A stretch of 64,000 nucleotides of DNA from Paractinoplanes polyasparticus (GTDB lineage Bacteria > Actinomycetota > Actinomycetes > Mycobacteriales > Micromonosporaceae), in NCBI RefSeq assembly GCF_019710575.1, contig NZ_JAHWFK010000001.1:1-64000 (forward strand). The letters are read 5' to 3'. This document shows, in pieces, positions 1 through 8,705 of the stretch; within the stretch, counting starts at the first letter, position 1, and each line of letters begins with the position of its first letter. Made by a program: the position numbers and the translations under genes. The notes beneath the pieces are model-generated. The model had not been told where the DNA came from. It worked only from the letters and a program-made list of their open reading frames with translations, and did no database searches.

Positions 1-368
1 ATGAAGAACAACACCGCCAGGAACTCGCGATAACGCTTACGAGCCGCGATGAACACCCCGATCAGGATCGACAACGGGGTCTGCACCGCCCACGACAACG
101 CCATGATCAGGAACGTGACCCAGAGGGCGTTGGGCAGACCGGGATCGGAGAGCGTGGCTTTCCAGCTGGTGAAGCCGGACTGCTGGATCTCGCCGATGCC
201 GTTCCAGGTGGTGAAGCTGAGCCAGAGCACGCCCAGCAGGGGAACCACACCGAAGGCCAGGAACCAGAAGAGCGCCGGTAGTGCCATCCAGACGACGGAA
301 CCGCTCCGCCCGCCGCTGGACCGGGTGGACTGATTCGTCCGTACGACAGGCGGAGCGATCGTCGTCAC
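1..368 (-). CDS. Carbohydrate ABC transporter permease, first CUT1 subunit (partial)
   Basis: This is the N-terminal part of a MalF-type inner-membrane permease; the rest lies beyond the left edge. The GTG at 368 overlaps the TGA of the binding-protein gene (GTGA), which indicates translational coupling. The visible ~122 residues hold a short basic cytoplasmic tail, a hydrophobic helix ending in a segment with the residues LWLSFTTWNGIG typical of these permeases, a periplasmic loop and a second helix. Together with the upstream lipoprotein it would import a sugar, and the neighbouring GH3 enzyme suggests xylo-oligosaccharides. Substrate assignment is by context only. Confidence 0.85.
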   Translation of the reverse strand, partial: MTTIAPPVVRTNQSTRSSGGRSGSVVWMALPALFWFLAFGVVPLLGVLWLSFTTWNGIGEIQQSGFTSWKATLSDPGLPNALWVTFLIMALSWAVQTPLSILIGVFIAARKRYREFLAVLFF

Positions 369-1711
369 TTGCCGATGACCCCGTTCATGGCGTCGACCCA
401 CTGCTGCGGGCTGACCTGGAGCTGGAACAGCTTGGCGATGTTGTCCAGCAGCGTCTCGGCCGCGGTCGGGCTCAACGCCTGGTCCCACGACTGCGCAAAC
501 GTCTTGGCGCCGTTCGCGATCGCCGCCATGTCCTTGAGGAACTGCGCGTCGCCGCCGGTGAAGAGGCTGTCACTGTTCTTCAGCACCGGCACACCGCCGG
601 ACTTGACCCAGGCTTCCTTCTCGGCGTCGTCGACCAGGGTCGTCGACATGAACTTCTTCGCCGTCTCCTTGGCCTCGGCACTCGCCTTGGACGAGATCGA
701 GAGGTACTGGCCCGGGTTGCCGACGGTGTTGCTGGGGTCGCCCTTGCCGCCCTCGACCGGCGGGAAGTTCATCCAGCCCAGGCCGTCGTCCTTGACGAAG
801 TTGCCGCCCTGAGCGGTCTGGATGCCGTACGACCAGGAGCCGTGGACCATCATGGCGGCCTTGCCCGTGTAGAGCAGCGCCTGGTCGGCGTTCGAGTCGG
901 CCGTGGTCGACGAGAAGCCCTTCTGGAAGCCGTTGGCCTTCACCAGATCCTGGATCTTGGTCAGCATGTCCAGCACGGCCGGGTCGCTCCACGCGCCCTT
1001 CTCGCCGGCGAACACCCGGTCGAAGACCTCCGAACCCGCGGTGCGGTCGAGCAGGAACTCCAGCCACATCATGTTCGTCCAGCGCGACTGCCCGGCCAGC
1101 GAGAACGGGGCAACCTTGGCCGCGTTGAACTTCGGCACCAGCGCCATGATCTCGCCCCACGACTTCGGGGGCTGCACACCGACGCGCTCGAAAACCTTCT
1201 TGTTGTAGAACAGCACGATCGGCTGGACCGTCTCGATCGGCATCGCGTAGATCTTGCCGTTGACCGTGGCCGCACCGAACGAGCTGGGCAGGATCTTGTC
1301 CTTCACCGCGGCGTTCTGACCGAAGAAGTCGGTCAGGTCCTCCACCAGGTTGGAGTTGACGTACTCCTTGAGACCGCCACCGCCCCAGCCCCAGATCATC
1401 GTCGGGCCCTGGTTCGCGCCCAGCGACGTCTTGATCTTCTGCTTGTACGCGTCGTTCTGGAAGTACAGCTCGCTGAGCTTGGTGTCCGGGTTGGCGTCGT
1501 TGAACCGCTTGATGGACGCCTTGCGGACGGGCTCGCCGGGCGGGCCGCTCAGCGACCAGTAGGAGGCCGCACCGCCGCCGCTGCTGCCGCCGCTGTTGCC
1601 GCCGCCGCTTTCGCTGGGGCCGTCACTGCCACAGGCCGCGAGCGCCGCGGCGCCGGCGGCACCCGCGGCGAGGCCCATGAAGTTCCGCCGGGAGAGAGGG
1701 CTATTGGTCAC
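365..1711 (-). CDS. Sugar ABC transporter substrate-binding lipoprotein (BxlE-like)
   Basis: A 448-residue extracellular solute-binding protein family 1 member. The N-terminus has a twin-arginine-like SRRNFMG motif, a hydrophobic stretch and a lipobox LAAC near residue 27, so it is probably a lipoprotein, possibly Tat-exported. A Gly/Ser-rich linker (about 30-50) precedes the binding domain, which opens with YWSLSGPPGEPVRKA, resembling actinomycete xylobiose-binding BxlE proteins. It is divergent from a GH3 beta-xylosidase-like gene and coupled to a permease. Xylo-oligosaccharide or other beta-linked oligosaccharide uptake is inferred, not shown. Confidence 0.85.
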   Translation of the reverse strand: MTNSPLSRRNFMGLAAGAAGAAALAACGSDGPSESGGGNSGGSSGGGAASYWSLSGPPGEPVRKASIKRFNDANPDTKLSELYFQNDAYKQKIKTSLGANQGPTMIWGWGGGGLKEYVNSNLVEDLTDFFGQNAAVKDKILPSSFGAATVNGKIYAMPIETVQPIVLFYNKKVFERVGVQPPKSWGEIMALVPKFNAAKVAPFSLAGQSRWTNMMWLEFLLDRTAGSEVFDRVFAGEKGAWSDPAVLDMLTKIQDLVKANGFQKGFSSTTADSNADQALLYTGKAAMMVHGSWSYGIQTAQGGNFVKDDGLGWMNFPPVEGGKGDPSNTVGNPGQYLSISSKASAEAKETAKKFMSTTLVDDAEKEAWVKSGGVPVLKNSDSLFTGGDAQFLKDMAAIANGAKTFAQSWDQALSPTAAETLLDNIAKLFQLQVSPQQWVDAMNGVIGK

Positions 1712-2015
1712 GCTGATCTCCGAACTCGAATGCCGCCTCGGTGGCGGCGAGAGGATCCGCCGTGGTCAGTGGTCGTCCGCGTCACAAGAGCTGCAACTTT
1801 CGCTTGACAACCGCAAATTAACACGAGGTTTCGTTAACGTAGGGTTTCGCTGTGATCATGTCAAGAGTCTTGCTGTGGTCGCGCTCCCACGGCAAGAGTG
1901 GACGCTGTCCCGACCTGCGCGCAAGACCCTGCTTAAGATCATCGGGCACCGGAAGAACCCGCTGTGCAAACACTGAAAGTTTCGGAACGTCTGAGCAACA
2001 ACTGAGGAGTGCGCC
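1712..2015. promoter_or_regulatory. Bidirectional promoter region with two GAAA-N-TTTC-like boxes
   Basis: This 304-bp gap separates the divergent ABC operon and GH3 gene. GAAAGTTTC at 1975-1983 is a perfect 4-1-4 palindrome about 30 bp before the GH3 start. GCAACTTTC at 1793-1801, nearer the ABC operon, matches the same pattern with one mismatch. A TTGACA hexamer sits at about 1804-1809. Similar boxes occur upstream of the GH115 operon at 26.1-26.25 kb. GAAANTTTC-type palindromes are known near actinomycete xylanase genes; a LacI-family repressor site is the likely meaning. Confidence 0.5.
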
Positions 2016-4367
2016 GTGACCACAGAACCGGCACGCAAGCCATGGCAGGACCCGGCGCTACCCGTTGCCGAGCGCGTCGACGCTCTGCTCGCCGAGATGA
2101 CCCTCGAAGAGAAGGTAGGCCAACTCGGCAGCCGTTGGGTCGGAAACGACATGCAGACCGAAGAAGTGGAATCCCCGGAGGAGACCCTCAACGTCGCACC
2201 CATGCAGGACGTTTTCGCCGCATCGGGCACCATACCCCTCGATGAGGCCAGCCGGAACGGACTGGGCCATCTCACGCGTGTCTTCGGAAGCTACCCGCTC
2301 ACCCCCGCTCAGGGCGCAGCCGAGGTGATCCGTCAGCAGCACATCGTCCTGGCCAACTCCCGCTTGAGCATTCCGGCCATCGTGCACGAGGAGTGCCTGA
2401 CCGGCTTCACCACCTTCGGCGCCACCGTCTACCCGGCCGCGATCGCGTGGGGCGCCACCTTCGACCCCGATCTGGTCGAGCGGATGGCCGCCGCGATCGG
2501 CCGCGACATGGCGGCCGTCGGCGTGCACCAGGGCCTCTCCCCCGTGCTCGACGTCGTCCGCGATTACCGCTGGGGCCGGGTCGAGGAGACCATCGGCGAG
2601 GACCCGTACCTGGTTGCTCTGCTCGGCGCCGGATACGTCCGCGGCCTGCAGAGCGCCGGCGTCATCGCCACCCTCAAGCACTTCGCCGGCTACTCGGCCT
2701 CGCGCGGCGCCCGCAACCACGGGCCGGTGCCGATGGGCCGCCGGGAGCTGCTCGACGTCATCCTGCCGACCTTCGAGACGGCGATCCGCGAGGCCGGCGC
2801 CGGTTCGGTCATGAACTCCTACTCGGACATCGACGGCCTGCCCGCCGTGGCCGATCCCTGGCTGTTCACCGAACTGCTGCGCGACCGCTGGGGCTTCACC
2901 GGCACCGTCGTCTCCGACTACTGGGCCGTGCCGTTCCTGGCCAGCACCCATCACGTCGCGACCGACATGGTCGACGCCGGCGTCCAGTCGCTGACCGCCG
3001 GCATCGACGTCGAACTGCCCGACACGCTGGGCTTCGGTCCCGAGCTGATCGGCCGGGTGCCCGAGGAGCTGATCGACCGCGCCGTCCGCCGCCTGCTCAC
3101 CCAGAAGGTCGAGCTGGGACTTCTCGACGCGGACTGGACTCCGGAGAAGTCGGTCGCCGGCGCGGACGAGGTCGATCTCGACTCGGCCGGGAACCGCGAG
3201 CTGGCCCGCGAGCTGGCCGAGCGGTCGATCGTGCTGCTCGACGCCGGATCGGCGCTGCCGCTGGCCACCGACGTCAAGCGGGTCGCGGTGGTCGGCCCGG
3301 CGGCAGCCGATCCGCGGACGTTCATGGGCTGCTACGCCTTCCCCAACCACGTGCTGCCGCGCTATCCCGACGCCGGTCTGGGCATCGAGGTGCCAACCGC
3401 CGTCGAAGCGCTCGGATCTGCACTTAAGGGCAGCGAGATCGTGTACGAACAGGGCTGCGCGGTCATCGGGGACGACCGGTCCGGCTTCGCGGCGGCCGTC
3501 GAGGCAGCCCGGGGCGCCGACGTGACCGTCGCGATGGTCGGCGACCTGGCCGGCCTGTTCGGGCACGGCACCTCGGGCGAGGGCTGCGACGCGGCGGACC
3601 TGACCCTGCCCGGCGTGCAGGCCGACCTGCTCGAGGAGCTGCTCGCCACCGGCCGGCCGGTCGTCATCGTCGTGGTCTCCGGACGCCCGTACGCCCTCGG
3701 CGCCTTCGCCGGCCGGGCGGCCGGGCTGGTCCAGGCGTTCATGCCGGGCGAGGAGGGCGGCGCCGCGATCGCGGGCGTGCTCACCGGCCGGGTCAATCCC
3801 GGAGCGAAGCTGCCGGTGCAGATCCCGCGGCACGCCGGCGGGCAGCCCGGCACCTACCTGCAGCCGGCACTGGGGGCCGAGAACACCGGGGTCAGCAACC
3901 TTGACCCGGCCCCGCTGTTCCCGTTCGGCCACGGCCGCTCGTACACGTCGTTCGAGCTCGACGACCTGCGGATCAGCGAGGGACCGGTGCCGGTCGACGG
4001 CGAGTTCACGGTGACTGTGCGGGTTCGCAACACGGGCTCGCGGCCGGGTGACGAGGTCGTGCAGCTCTATCTGAAGGACCTGGTGGCCCAGGTGACCCGG
4101 CCGGTGAAGCAGCTGACCGGGTTCGCCCGGGTGCCGCTCGAGCCGGGCGAGGCCAAGGACGTGACGTTCACCGTGCACGCCGACCGCACCGCGTTCACCG
4201 GCCGCGACTACTCGCGCGTGGTCGAGCCGGGCGACCTCGACGTGCTGGTCGGCACGTCGGCCACCGACCTGCCGTGCACCGGCCGGGTGACGCTGACCGG
4301 CGACGTGCGCGTCGTCGAGGACCGCGACCGCCGCCTGGTCACCCCGGTCACGGTCGAGAAGATCTGA
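2016..4367 (+). CDS. Glycoside hydrolase family 3, probable beta-xylosidase/beta-glucosidase
   Basis: A 783-residue GH3 enzyme without a signal peptide, so probably cytosolic. GTG 2016 is preceded by GAGGAG at about 2003-2008. The N-terminal (alpha/beta)8 domain spans roughly 20-340, with the KHFAGYSASRGARNHGPV substrate loop and the nucleophile in VVSDYWAV (Asp301). The alpha/beta sandwich follows (about 395-620) and a fibronectin III-like C-terminal domain ends the protein. The SDYWAV motif and the divergent binding protein resemble the actinomycete bxlEFG/bxlA arrangement, so hydrolysis of imported xylo-oligosaccharides is the best guess. Beta-glucosidase activity is not excluded. Confidence 0.9.
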   Translation: MTTEPARKPWQDPALPVAERVDALLAEMTLEEKVGQLGSRWVGNDMQTEEVESPEETLNVAPMQDVFAASGTIPLDEASRNGLGHLTRVFGSYPLTPAQGAAEVIRQQHIVLANSRLSIPAIVHEECLTGFTTFGATVYPAAIAWGATFDPDLVERMAAAIGRDMAAVGVHQGLSPVLDVVRDYRWGRVEETIGEDPYLVALLGAGYVRGLQSAGVIATLKHFAGYSASRGARNHGPVPMGRRELLDVILPTFETAIREAGAGSVMNSYSDIDGLPAVADPWLFTELLRDRWGFTGTVVSDYWAVPFLASTHHVATDMVDAGVQSLTAGIDVELPDTLGFGPELIGRVPEELIDRAVRRLLTQKVELGLLDADWTPEKSVAGADEVDLDSAGNRELARELAERSIVLLDAGSALPLATDVKRVAVVGPAAADPRTFMGCYAFPNHVLPRYPDAGLGIEVPTAVEALGSALKGSEIVYEQGCAVIGDDRSGFAAAVEAARGADVTVAMVGDLAGLFGHGTSGEGCDAADLTLPGVQADLLEELLATGRPVVIVVVSGRPYALGAFAGRAAGLVQAFMPGEEGGAAIAGVLTGRVNPGAKLPVQIPRHAGGQPGTYLQPALGAENTGVSNLDPAPLFPFGHGRSYTSFELDDLRISEGPVPVDGEFTVTVRVRNTGSRPGDEVVQLYLKDLVAQVTRPVKQLTGFARVPLEPGEAKDVTFTVHADRTAFTGRDYSRVVEPGDLDVLVGTSATDLPCTGRVTLTGDVRVVEDRDRRLVTPVTVEKI

Positions 4368-4376
4368 GGTGACGAT

Positions 4377-6977
4377 TCAGCCGGCGAGGAGCCGGGCCAG
4401 CTCGGTCCGGCTCCGCACGCCGAGGCGGGCGAAGACATTGCGCAGGTGATGGTCGATCGTGCGGGGGCTCAGGTGCAGTTGCTGGGCCACCTCGCGGTTG
4501 GTGGCGCCCTCGGCGACCAGGCCCGCGATCCGCTCCTGCTGGGCGGTCAGCGGGGCCCGGCCGACCGGACCGATCCGCTCCCCCGCCGCCCGTAGCTCGC
4601 GGGCGGCCTGCTCGGCCCACGGCTGGGCGTCGAAGCGGCGGAACCGTTCGGCGGCGCGGCGCAGGTGGTCGCGGGCCTCGGCCGGCCGCCGGCGGCGGCG
4701 CAGGTGCCGGCCGTACAGAAGCTCGGTGTGGGCCCGGGCGAAGCCCGCGTCCTCGTCCCGTTCGTGCCAGGCCAGCGCCTCGCGGAAGTAGTCGTCGGCG
4801 GACTCCTCCCCGCGCAGGGCCCGGCACCGGCTGCGCAGGGCGAGCCAGCCCGGCTGTCCGGTGCGGGCAGCCCAGCGGTCGAAGACCTCGCCGCCCCCGC
4901 CGGACGCCTCGACCAGGTGCGGCGCGATCGCCACCCGCAAGATCATCGAGCCCGTACGGGCGATCCGCGCGAGCCGCTCCGCCGCGGGCTCCGGCCGCCC
5001 GGCCACCAGATCGAGCAGTGCCTCCGACCAGTCTCCGAGATCGCCCGCGGCGGGCCGCTCACGGCTCGTCTCGGCGTCGCCCCGGAACGCGGCCAGCAGG
5101 CCGAGCAGGTCCCAGTGGGCGTCGGCCAGGTCGGGGCGGCCCGCGGCCCGGGCGACCGCCGCACCGTCGAGAGCGGCCTCGGTGGCAGCGTCGTGGCGGC
5201 CCGCGGCCAGCTCGGCGAAGGCCGCCACCTCCAGGGCCTCCGGCACGAGCGGCGCGTTACCGGCCTCGCGGGCCAGCGACACCGCGCGCCACGCGAGCCG
5301 GGCGGCACGCCGGTCCTGGCCGAGCAGCAGGCCGGTGCCGGCCGCCCAGGTCAGGGCCGAGGGGTCGGTGGTGTGATCCGCGAGCCGCAGCACCTCGCGC
5401 AGGTGGCGGAACGCGGTGTCCTCGTCGCCCGTCATCAGGTCCGCGACGCCGACGACCTGGTGCAGAGCCATGTCGGTGGCCGGGCGGCCGTCACGGCACC
5501 GGACGGCGGCCTGCCGGGCGAGCCGGGGGTAGCGGCCCGGGTCACCGGTCCGCCCGCACGCCTCGCCCGCCAGCAGCAGGGCGTCGACGGCACCGGACGG
5601 GTCGGTCGTCATCAGCTCGCCGGCCACGTCGAGCAGGGCCTCGCGGGCCTCGGCCGGAGCCCGCCGCAGGCGCATCTCGGCGATGAGGCCGCGGGCCCGG
5701 GCGCGGACCGCAGCATTTCCCCGCAGCCGGGACGCGCGGCGCAGCAACGGGCGGGCGTCGTGCGGACGGCCCGCGGCCATCGCCGAGCGGGCCGCCGCCA
5801 GCAGGGCCCGAGCCTCGCCGGCCGGACTGCTGCTCAGGCCGGCGGCATGGCGCTGTGCGGCGAACGCTTCGGGCGGGGACGCGTCCCCGGCGGCCAGCAG
5901 CAGGTCGTGGGCCAGGGCGTCGTCGGGTGCGACGGCCACGACGGCGCGGTGCAGCAGCGCCGCCAGCCGACGGCCACGGCCGGCCAGGACCTCGGCCAGG
6001 GCGAGGTGGGCGGCTCGGCGGCGGCCGATCGGTTCGTCGTCGTACGCGATCAGGCGCAGCACGGACGGGCGGAAGCGCACGCCGTCGGCGTGGGCGACGA
6101 TCAGCCCCGCCCGTTCGGCCGGTTCGAGGTCGGCCAGGCCGCGGCCGGGTCCCGCGGCGGCGAGGAGGTCGGACGGGTGCGCGCCCGGGTCGGTGGCGGC
6201 GAGCAGAAGCAGGTCACGGGTCGCGTCGGGCAGCGCGGCCAGGGCCGTTCGGAAGCGCAGCCGCAACGGGCTCTCCGGCGGCAGCGAGACGGGCAGCGGT
6301 GCGAGGCCGCGCTGCTGCTGCCGGGTCAGGGCGCCGGCCAGCTCGGTCAGCGCGCCGGGATGGCCGCCGGCCAGGGTGATCAGGGCCGCGGCGACCTCGC
6401 CGGTCGTGTCGGGGGCGTGCCGCCGCACGAGGGCGTGGCTCGCCTGTTCGTCGAGGGGTGCGAGGCGGTACGCCGGGAGGCCGGCCGCGGCGGAGGCGGA
6501 GGTGACGGAGGCCAGGATCGCCACCGGGAGCTCGTGGACCCGCCGGGCGAGCATCCGGATCTGCTGCCAGGACAGTGGGTCGAACTGGTCGGCGTCGTCG
6601 AGCAGGAGGAGCACCGGACCGCGGCGGGCCGCCTCCGCCACGAGCGCCCGCAGGCTCAGGGCGAGCACGAGCGGGGCGCAGCGGGGCTCGTGGCCGGCGA
6701 TCAGCGCGGACAGTGGCTCGTCGTGCCGGCAGAGCTCCGCCAGCGGCGCGAGCAGGCGTTGGAGGCCCGCGCCGGGCACGGCGGACTCGTCGGCGTGACC
6801 GGGTGCGGCCAGCACCGTCCACCCGGTCCGTCCGGTGGCGGCGGCGCGCAGCATCGTCGTACGGCCCTCGCCGATGCCTGCGTGCAGAACCAGCACACCG
6901 CCGCGGCCGGCCCCGGCGGCATCGAGCACGGCGCGCACGGCGTCCGGAACTTCTTGCACTGTGGGTGCATCTTCCAT
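4377..6977 (-). CDS. LuxR-family transcriptional regulator with N-terminal AAA-type ATPase domain (LAL-like)
   Basis: About 866 residues from ATG 6977 (MEDAPTVQEV); an upstream in-frame extension to 7115 lacks coding character. The N-terminal ATPase region has a P-loop-like segment LHAGIGEGRTT, where the canonical GK[T/S] is replaced by GR-T-T or shifted, and a good Walker B LLLLDDADQFD. A long alpha-helical TPR-like middle region follows. A C-terminal LuxR helix-turn-helix (last ~60 residues) contains TNREVAQQLHLSPRTIDHHL. It is divergent from the polyester-hydrolase gene, which it might control. The target is unknown. Confidence 0.85.
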   Translation of the reverse strand: MEDAPTVQEVPDAVRAVLDAAGAGRGGVLVLHAGIGEGRTTMLRAAATGRTGWTVLAAPGHADESAVPGAGLQRLLAPLAELCRHDEPLSALIAGHEPRCAPLVLALSLRALVAEAARRGPVLLLLDDADQFDPLSWQQIRMLARRVHELPVAILASVTSASAAAGLPAYRLAPLDEQASHALVRRHAPDTTGEVAAALITLAGGHPGALTELAGALTRQQQRGLAPLPVSLPPESPLRLRFRTALAALPDATRDLLLLAATDPGAHPSDLLAAAGPGRGLADLEPAERAGLIVAHADGVRFRPSVLRLIAYDDEPIGRRRAAHLALAEVLAGRGRRLAALLHRAVVAVAPDDALAHDLLLAAGDASPPEAFAAQRHAAGLSSSPAGEARALLAAARSAMAAGRPHDARPLLRRASRLRGNAAVRARARGLIAEMRLRRAPAEAREALLDVAGELMTTDPSGAVDALLLAGEACGRTGDPGRYPRLARQAAVRCRDGRPATDMALHQVVGVADLMTGDEDTAFRHLREVLRLADHTTDPSALTWAAGTGLLLGQDRRAARLAWRAVSLAREAGNAPLVPEALEVAAFAELAAGRHDAATEAALDGAAVARAAGRPDLADAHWDLLGLLAAFRGDAETSRERPAAGDLGDWSEALLDLVAGRPEPAAERLARIARTGSMILRVAIAPHLVEASGGGGEVFDRWAARTGQPGWLALRSRCRALRGEESADDYFREALAWHERDEDAGFARAHTELLYGRHLRRRRRPAEARDHLRRAAERFRRFDAQPWAEQAARELRAAGERIGPVGRAPLTAQQERIAGLVAEGATNREVAQQLHLSPRTIDHHLRNVFARLGVRSRTELARLLAG

Positions 6978-7158
6978 GTCGAGAGTCTGTCGGCGCCCGT
7001 CGCGGGCCGGAAGACATCGACGCCGACTTTTCGGCTGGTGAAATTTCAGCGGTGTTAACAGGCCATTACGGATGGCCGGTGGTTTCGCCGATGCGCACTC
7101 GTCGGAGCCGCGCAAACACTGACCGCCATCAATTCCCTATCCCCCGGGAGCGTGTCAG
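6978..7158. promoter_or_regulatory. Divergent intergenic region with two inverted repeats
   Basis: The 181-bp region between the LuxR regulator and the polyester hydrolase contains a perfect palindrome TGAAATTTCA at 7039-7048. It also has an inverted repeat GGCCAT-TACGG-ATGGCC at 7061-7077. Either could be a regulator site; no assignment can be made from sequence alone. GGGAG at 7146-7150 is the ribosome-binding site of the downstream gene. Confidence 0.35.
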
Positions 7159-8031
7159 GTGCAGCAGGTTCGCAAACTCCGCCGGATCGTCCTGGCGATG
7201 GCCACCGCGTCGGCTCTCGCCGTCGGCCTCGCCCCGGCGCCGGCCCAGGCCGCCGACAACCCGTACGAACGAGGACCGGACCCGACGGTCGCCGCGCTCG
7301 ACGCCAGCCGTGGCCCCTTCGCAGTCGGCACCGAGAACGTGTCATCGCTCGTCTCCGGCTTCGGTGGCGGCACCATCTACTACCCGACCAGCACCACGCA
7401 GGGCACCTTCGGCGCGGTCGCCATCTCGCCCGGCTTCACCGCCACCTGGTCGACCCTGGCCTGGCTGGGCCCGCGCATCGCGTCGCACGGCTTCGTCGTG
7501 ATCGGGATCGAGACCAACACGCTGCTCGACCAGCCCGACTCGCGCGGCTCGCAGCTGCTGGCCGCGCTCGACTACCTGACCCGGTCGAGCTCGGTGCGCT
7601 CCCGCATCGACACGACCCGCCTGGCCGTGTCCGGGCACTCGATGGGTGGCGGCGGCAGCCTCGAGGCCGCCCGCACCCGGCCCTCGTTGCAGGCGGCCGT
7701 GCCGCTGGCGCCCTGGAACACCACCAAGAGCTGGTCGAGCCTGCGGGTCCCGACCCTGATCGTCGGCGGCGAGAGCGACTCCATCGCCCCGGTCAGCTCG
7801 CACTCGATCCCGTTCTACAACACCATCCCGTCGGCCACCGAGAAGGCGTACCTCGAGCTGAACAACGCGAGCCACTTCTTCCCGCAGACGACCAACACGT
7901 TCACCGCGCGGCTCGCGGTGGCCTGGCTCAAGCGGTTCGTCGACAACGACACCCGCTACGACCAGTTCATCTGCCCGGGACCGTCCAGCGTCTCGGTCTC
8001 CGACTACCGCAACACCTGCCCGCTCGCCTGA
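7159..8031 (+). CDS. Secreted cutinase-like polyester hydrolase (PET-hydrolase family)
   Basis: A 290-residue alpha/beta-hydrolase with a Sec signal peptide (basic start, hydrophobic core, cleavage near AQA-AD, residue 31). The mature start [10 protein letters not shown] is the hallmark of actinomycete cutinases such as TfCut2, LCC and Cut190. The likely triad is Ser161 in GHSMGG, Asp207 in GGESDSIAP and His239 in NNASHFFP. The oxyanion/aromatic site has Phe93 (SPGFTA) where LCC has Tyr, and Trp186 lines the cleft. Cys272 and Cys287 probably form the C-terminal disulfide. Cutin or other polyester hydrolysis is expected; PET activity is untested. GTG start with GGGAG eight bases upstream. Confidence 0.92.
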   Translation: MQQVRKLRRIVLAMATASALAVGLAPAPAQAADNPYERGPDPTVAALDASRGPFAVGTENVSSLVSGFGGGTIYYPTSTTQGTFGAVAISPGFTATWSTLAWLGPRIASHGFVVIGIETNTLLDQPDSRGSQLLAALDYLTRSSSVRSRIDTTRLAVSGHSMGGGGSLEAARTRPSLQAAVPLAPWNTTKSWSSLRVPTLIVGGESDSIAPVSSHSIPFYNTIPSATEKAYLELNNASHFFPQTTNTFTARLAVAWLKRFVDNDTRYDQFICPGPSSVSVSDYRNTCPLA

Positions 8032-8038
8032 GGATCGA

Positions 8039-8070
8039 GGCTGACGTGCGCCGGGCGGCGCACGTCAGCC
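8039..8070. terminator. Bidirectional intrinsic terminator hairpin
   Basis: A perfect 14-bp inverted repeat (GGCTGACGTGCGCC, 8039-8052; complement 8057-8070) with a 4-nt GGGC loop lies between convergent genes and covers the stop codon of the minus-strand methyltransferase. A pyrimidine-rich run follows on the plus side. Confidence 0.8.
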
Positions 8071-8691
8071 CCTTTCTCTGATCCTGACGGCGTGGATCCG
8101 TTCGATGCTGCCGGCCTTGAGCCGCTCGCTCTCGACGATCCCGAACCCGGCGGCCTCGACGACGGAACGCTGACGCCGGGTGAAGTGCTCGCCCGCGGTC
8201 GCGATGGTCACGCGTTCCAGCAGCCACTGGGCGGCCCGGATCGGGGGCCACGAGCTGCCGATGTGGTCGACGAGCAGCAGGCGGCCGCCCGGCACGAGCA
8301 CGCGGTGCATCTCGGCGACCGCGGCGCGCGGGTCGGGAATCGTGCACAGGGACAGCGCGCAGACCACGGTGTCGAAGCTGTCGTCGTCGTACGGCAGATT
8401 TTCGGCGTCACCCTCGCGCAGATCGGCCGGACGACCCAGTTCGGCCGCCCGCCGACGGGCGTGGGCCAGCATGACCGGGCTCAGCTCGATGCCGCTGATC
8501 GTGGCGTCAGCCGGATAGAACGGCAGGTTGCGCCCGGTGCCGACGGCCACGTCGAGCACCCGGCCGCGGGCACGCCGGCCGATCCACTCGCGGCCGCCGG
8601 TGAACCAGACGCGTTCCAGGAACACGATCTGCCGGTCGTACGCGGGCGCCGCCCTGTCCCACACCTGGCGCGCCTTGTCGGTCGCACTCAT
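8065..8691 (-). CDS. Class I SAM-dependent methyltransferase
   Basis: A 208-residue Methyltransf_11-type enzyme starting at ATG 8691 (MSATDKARQVWDRAAPAYD). SAM-binding motif I is DVAVGTGRNLPFY, followed by the acidic motif GIELSPVML, then LREGDAENLPYDDDSFD and the VPGGRLLLVDH strand. It resembles the UbiE/phospholipid N-methyltransferase group, but the substrate cannot be read from sequence. It starts 14 bp after the CopC-CopD gene on the same strand, so the two may be co-transcribed. The longer open frame upstream is a shadow of that gene. Confidence 0.85.
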   Translation of the reverse strand: MSATDKARQVWDRAAPAYDRQIVFLERVWFTGGREWIGRRARGRVLDVAVGTGRNLPFYPADATISGIELSPVMLAHARRRAAELGRPADLREGDAENLPYDDDSFDTVVCALSLCTIPDPRAAVAEMHRVLVPGGRLLLVDHIGSSWPPIRAAQWLLERVTIATAGEHFTRRQRSVVEAAGFGIVESERLKAGSIERIHAVRIRERG

Positions 8692-8705
8692 GCGCCCGAG
8701 CGTAC

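Noticed and set aside
2058..4178. A 706-residue open frame antisense to the GH3 gene
   Set aside because: Arg/Ala/Gly/His-rich composition typical of antisense frames in high-GC DNA; the plus strand encodes a complete GH3 enzyme.
4665..7058. A 797-residue open frame antisense to the LuxR regulator
   Set aside because: Low-complexity composition and no domain; the opposite strand has clear Walker B and LuxR helix-turn-helix motifs.
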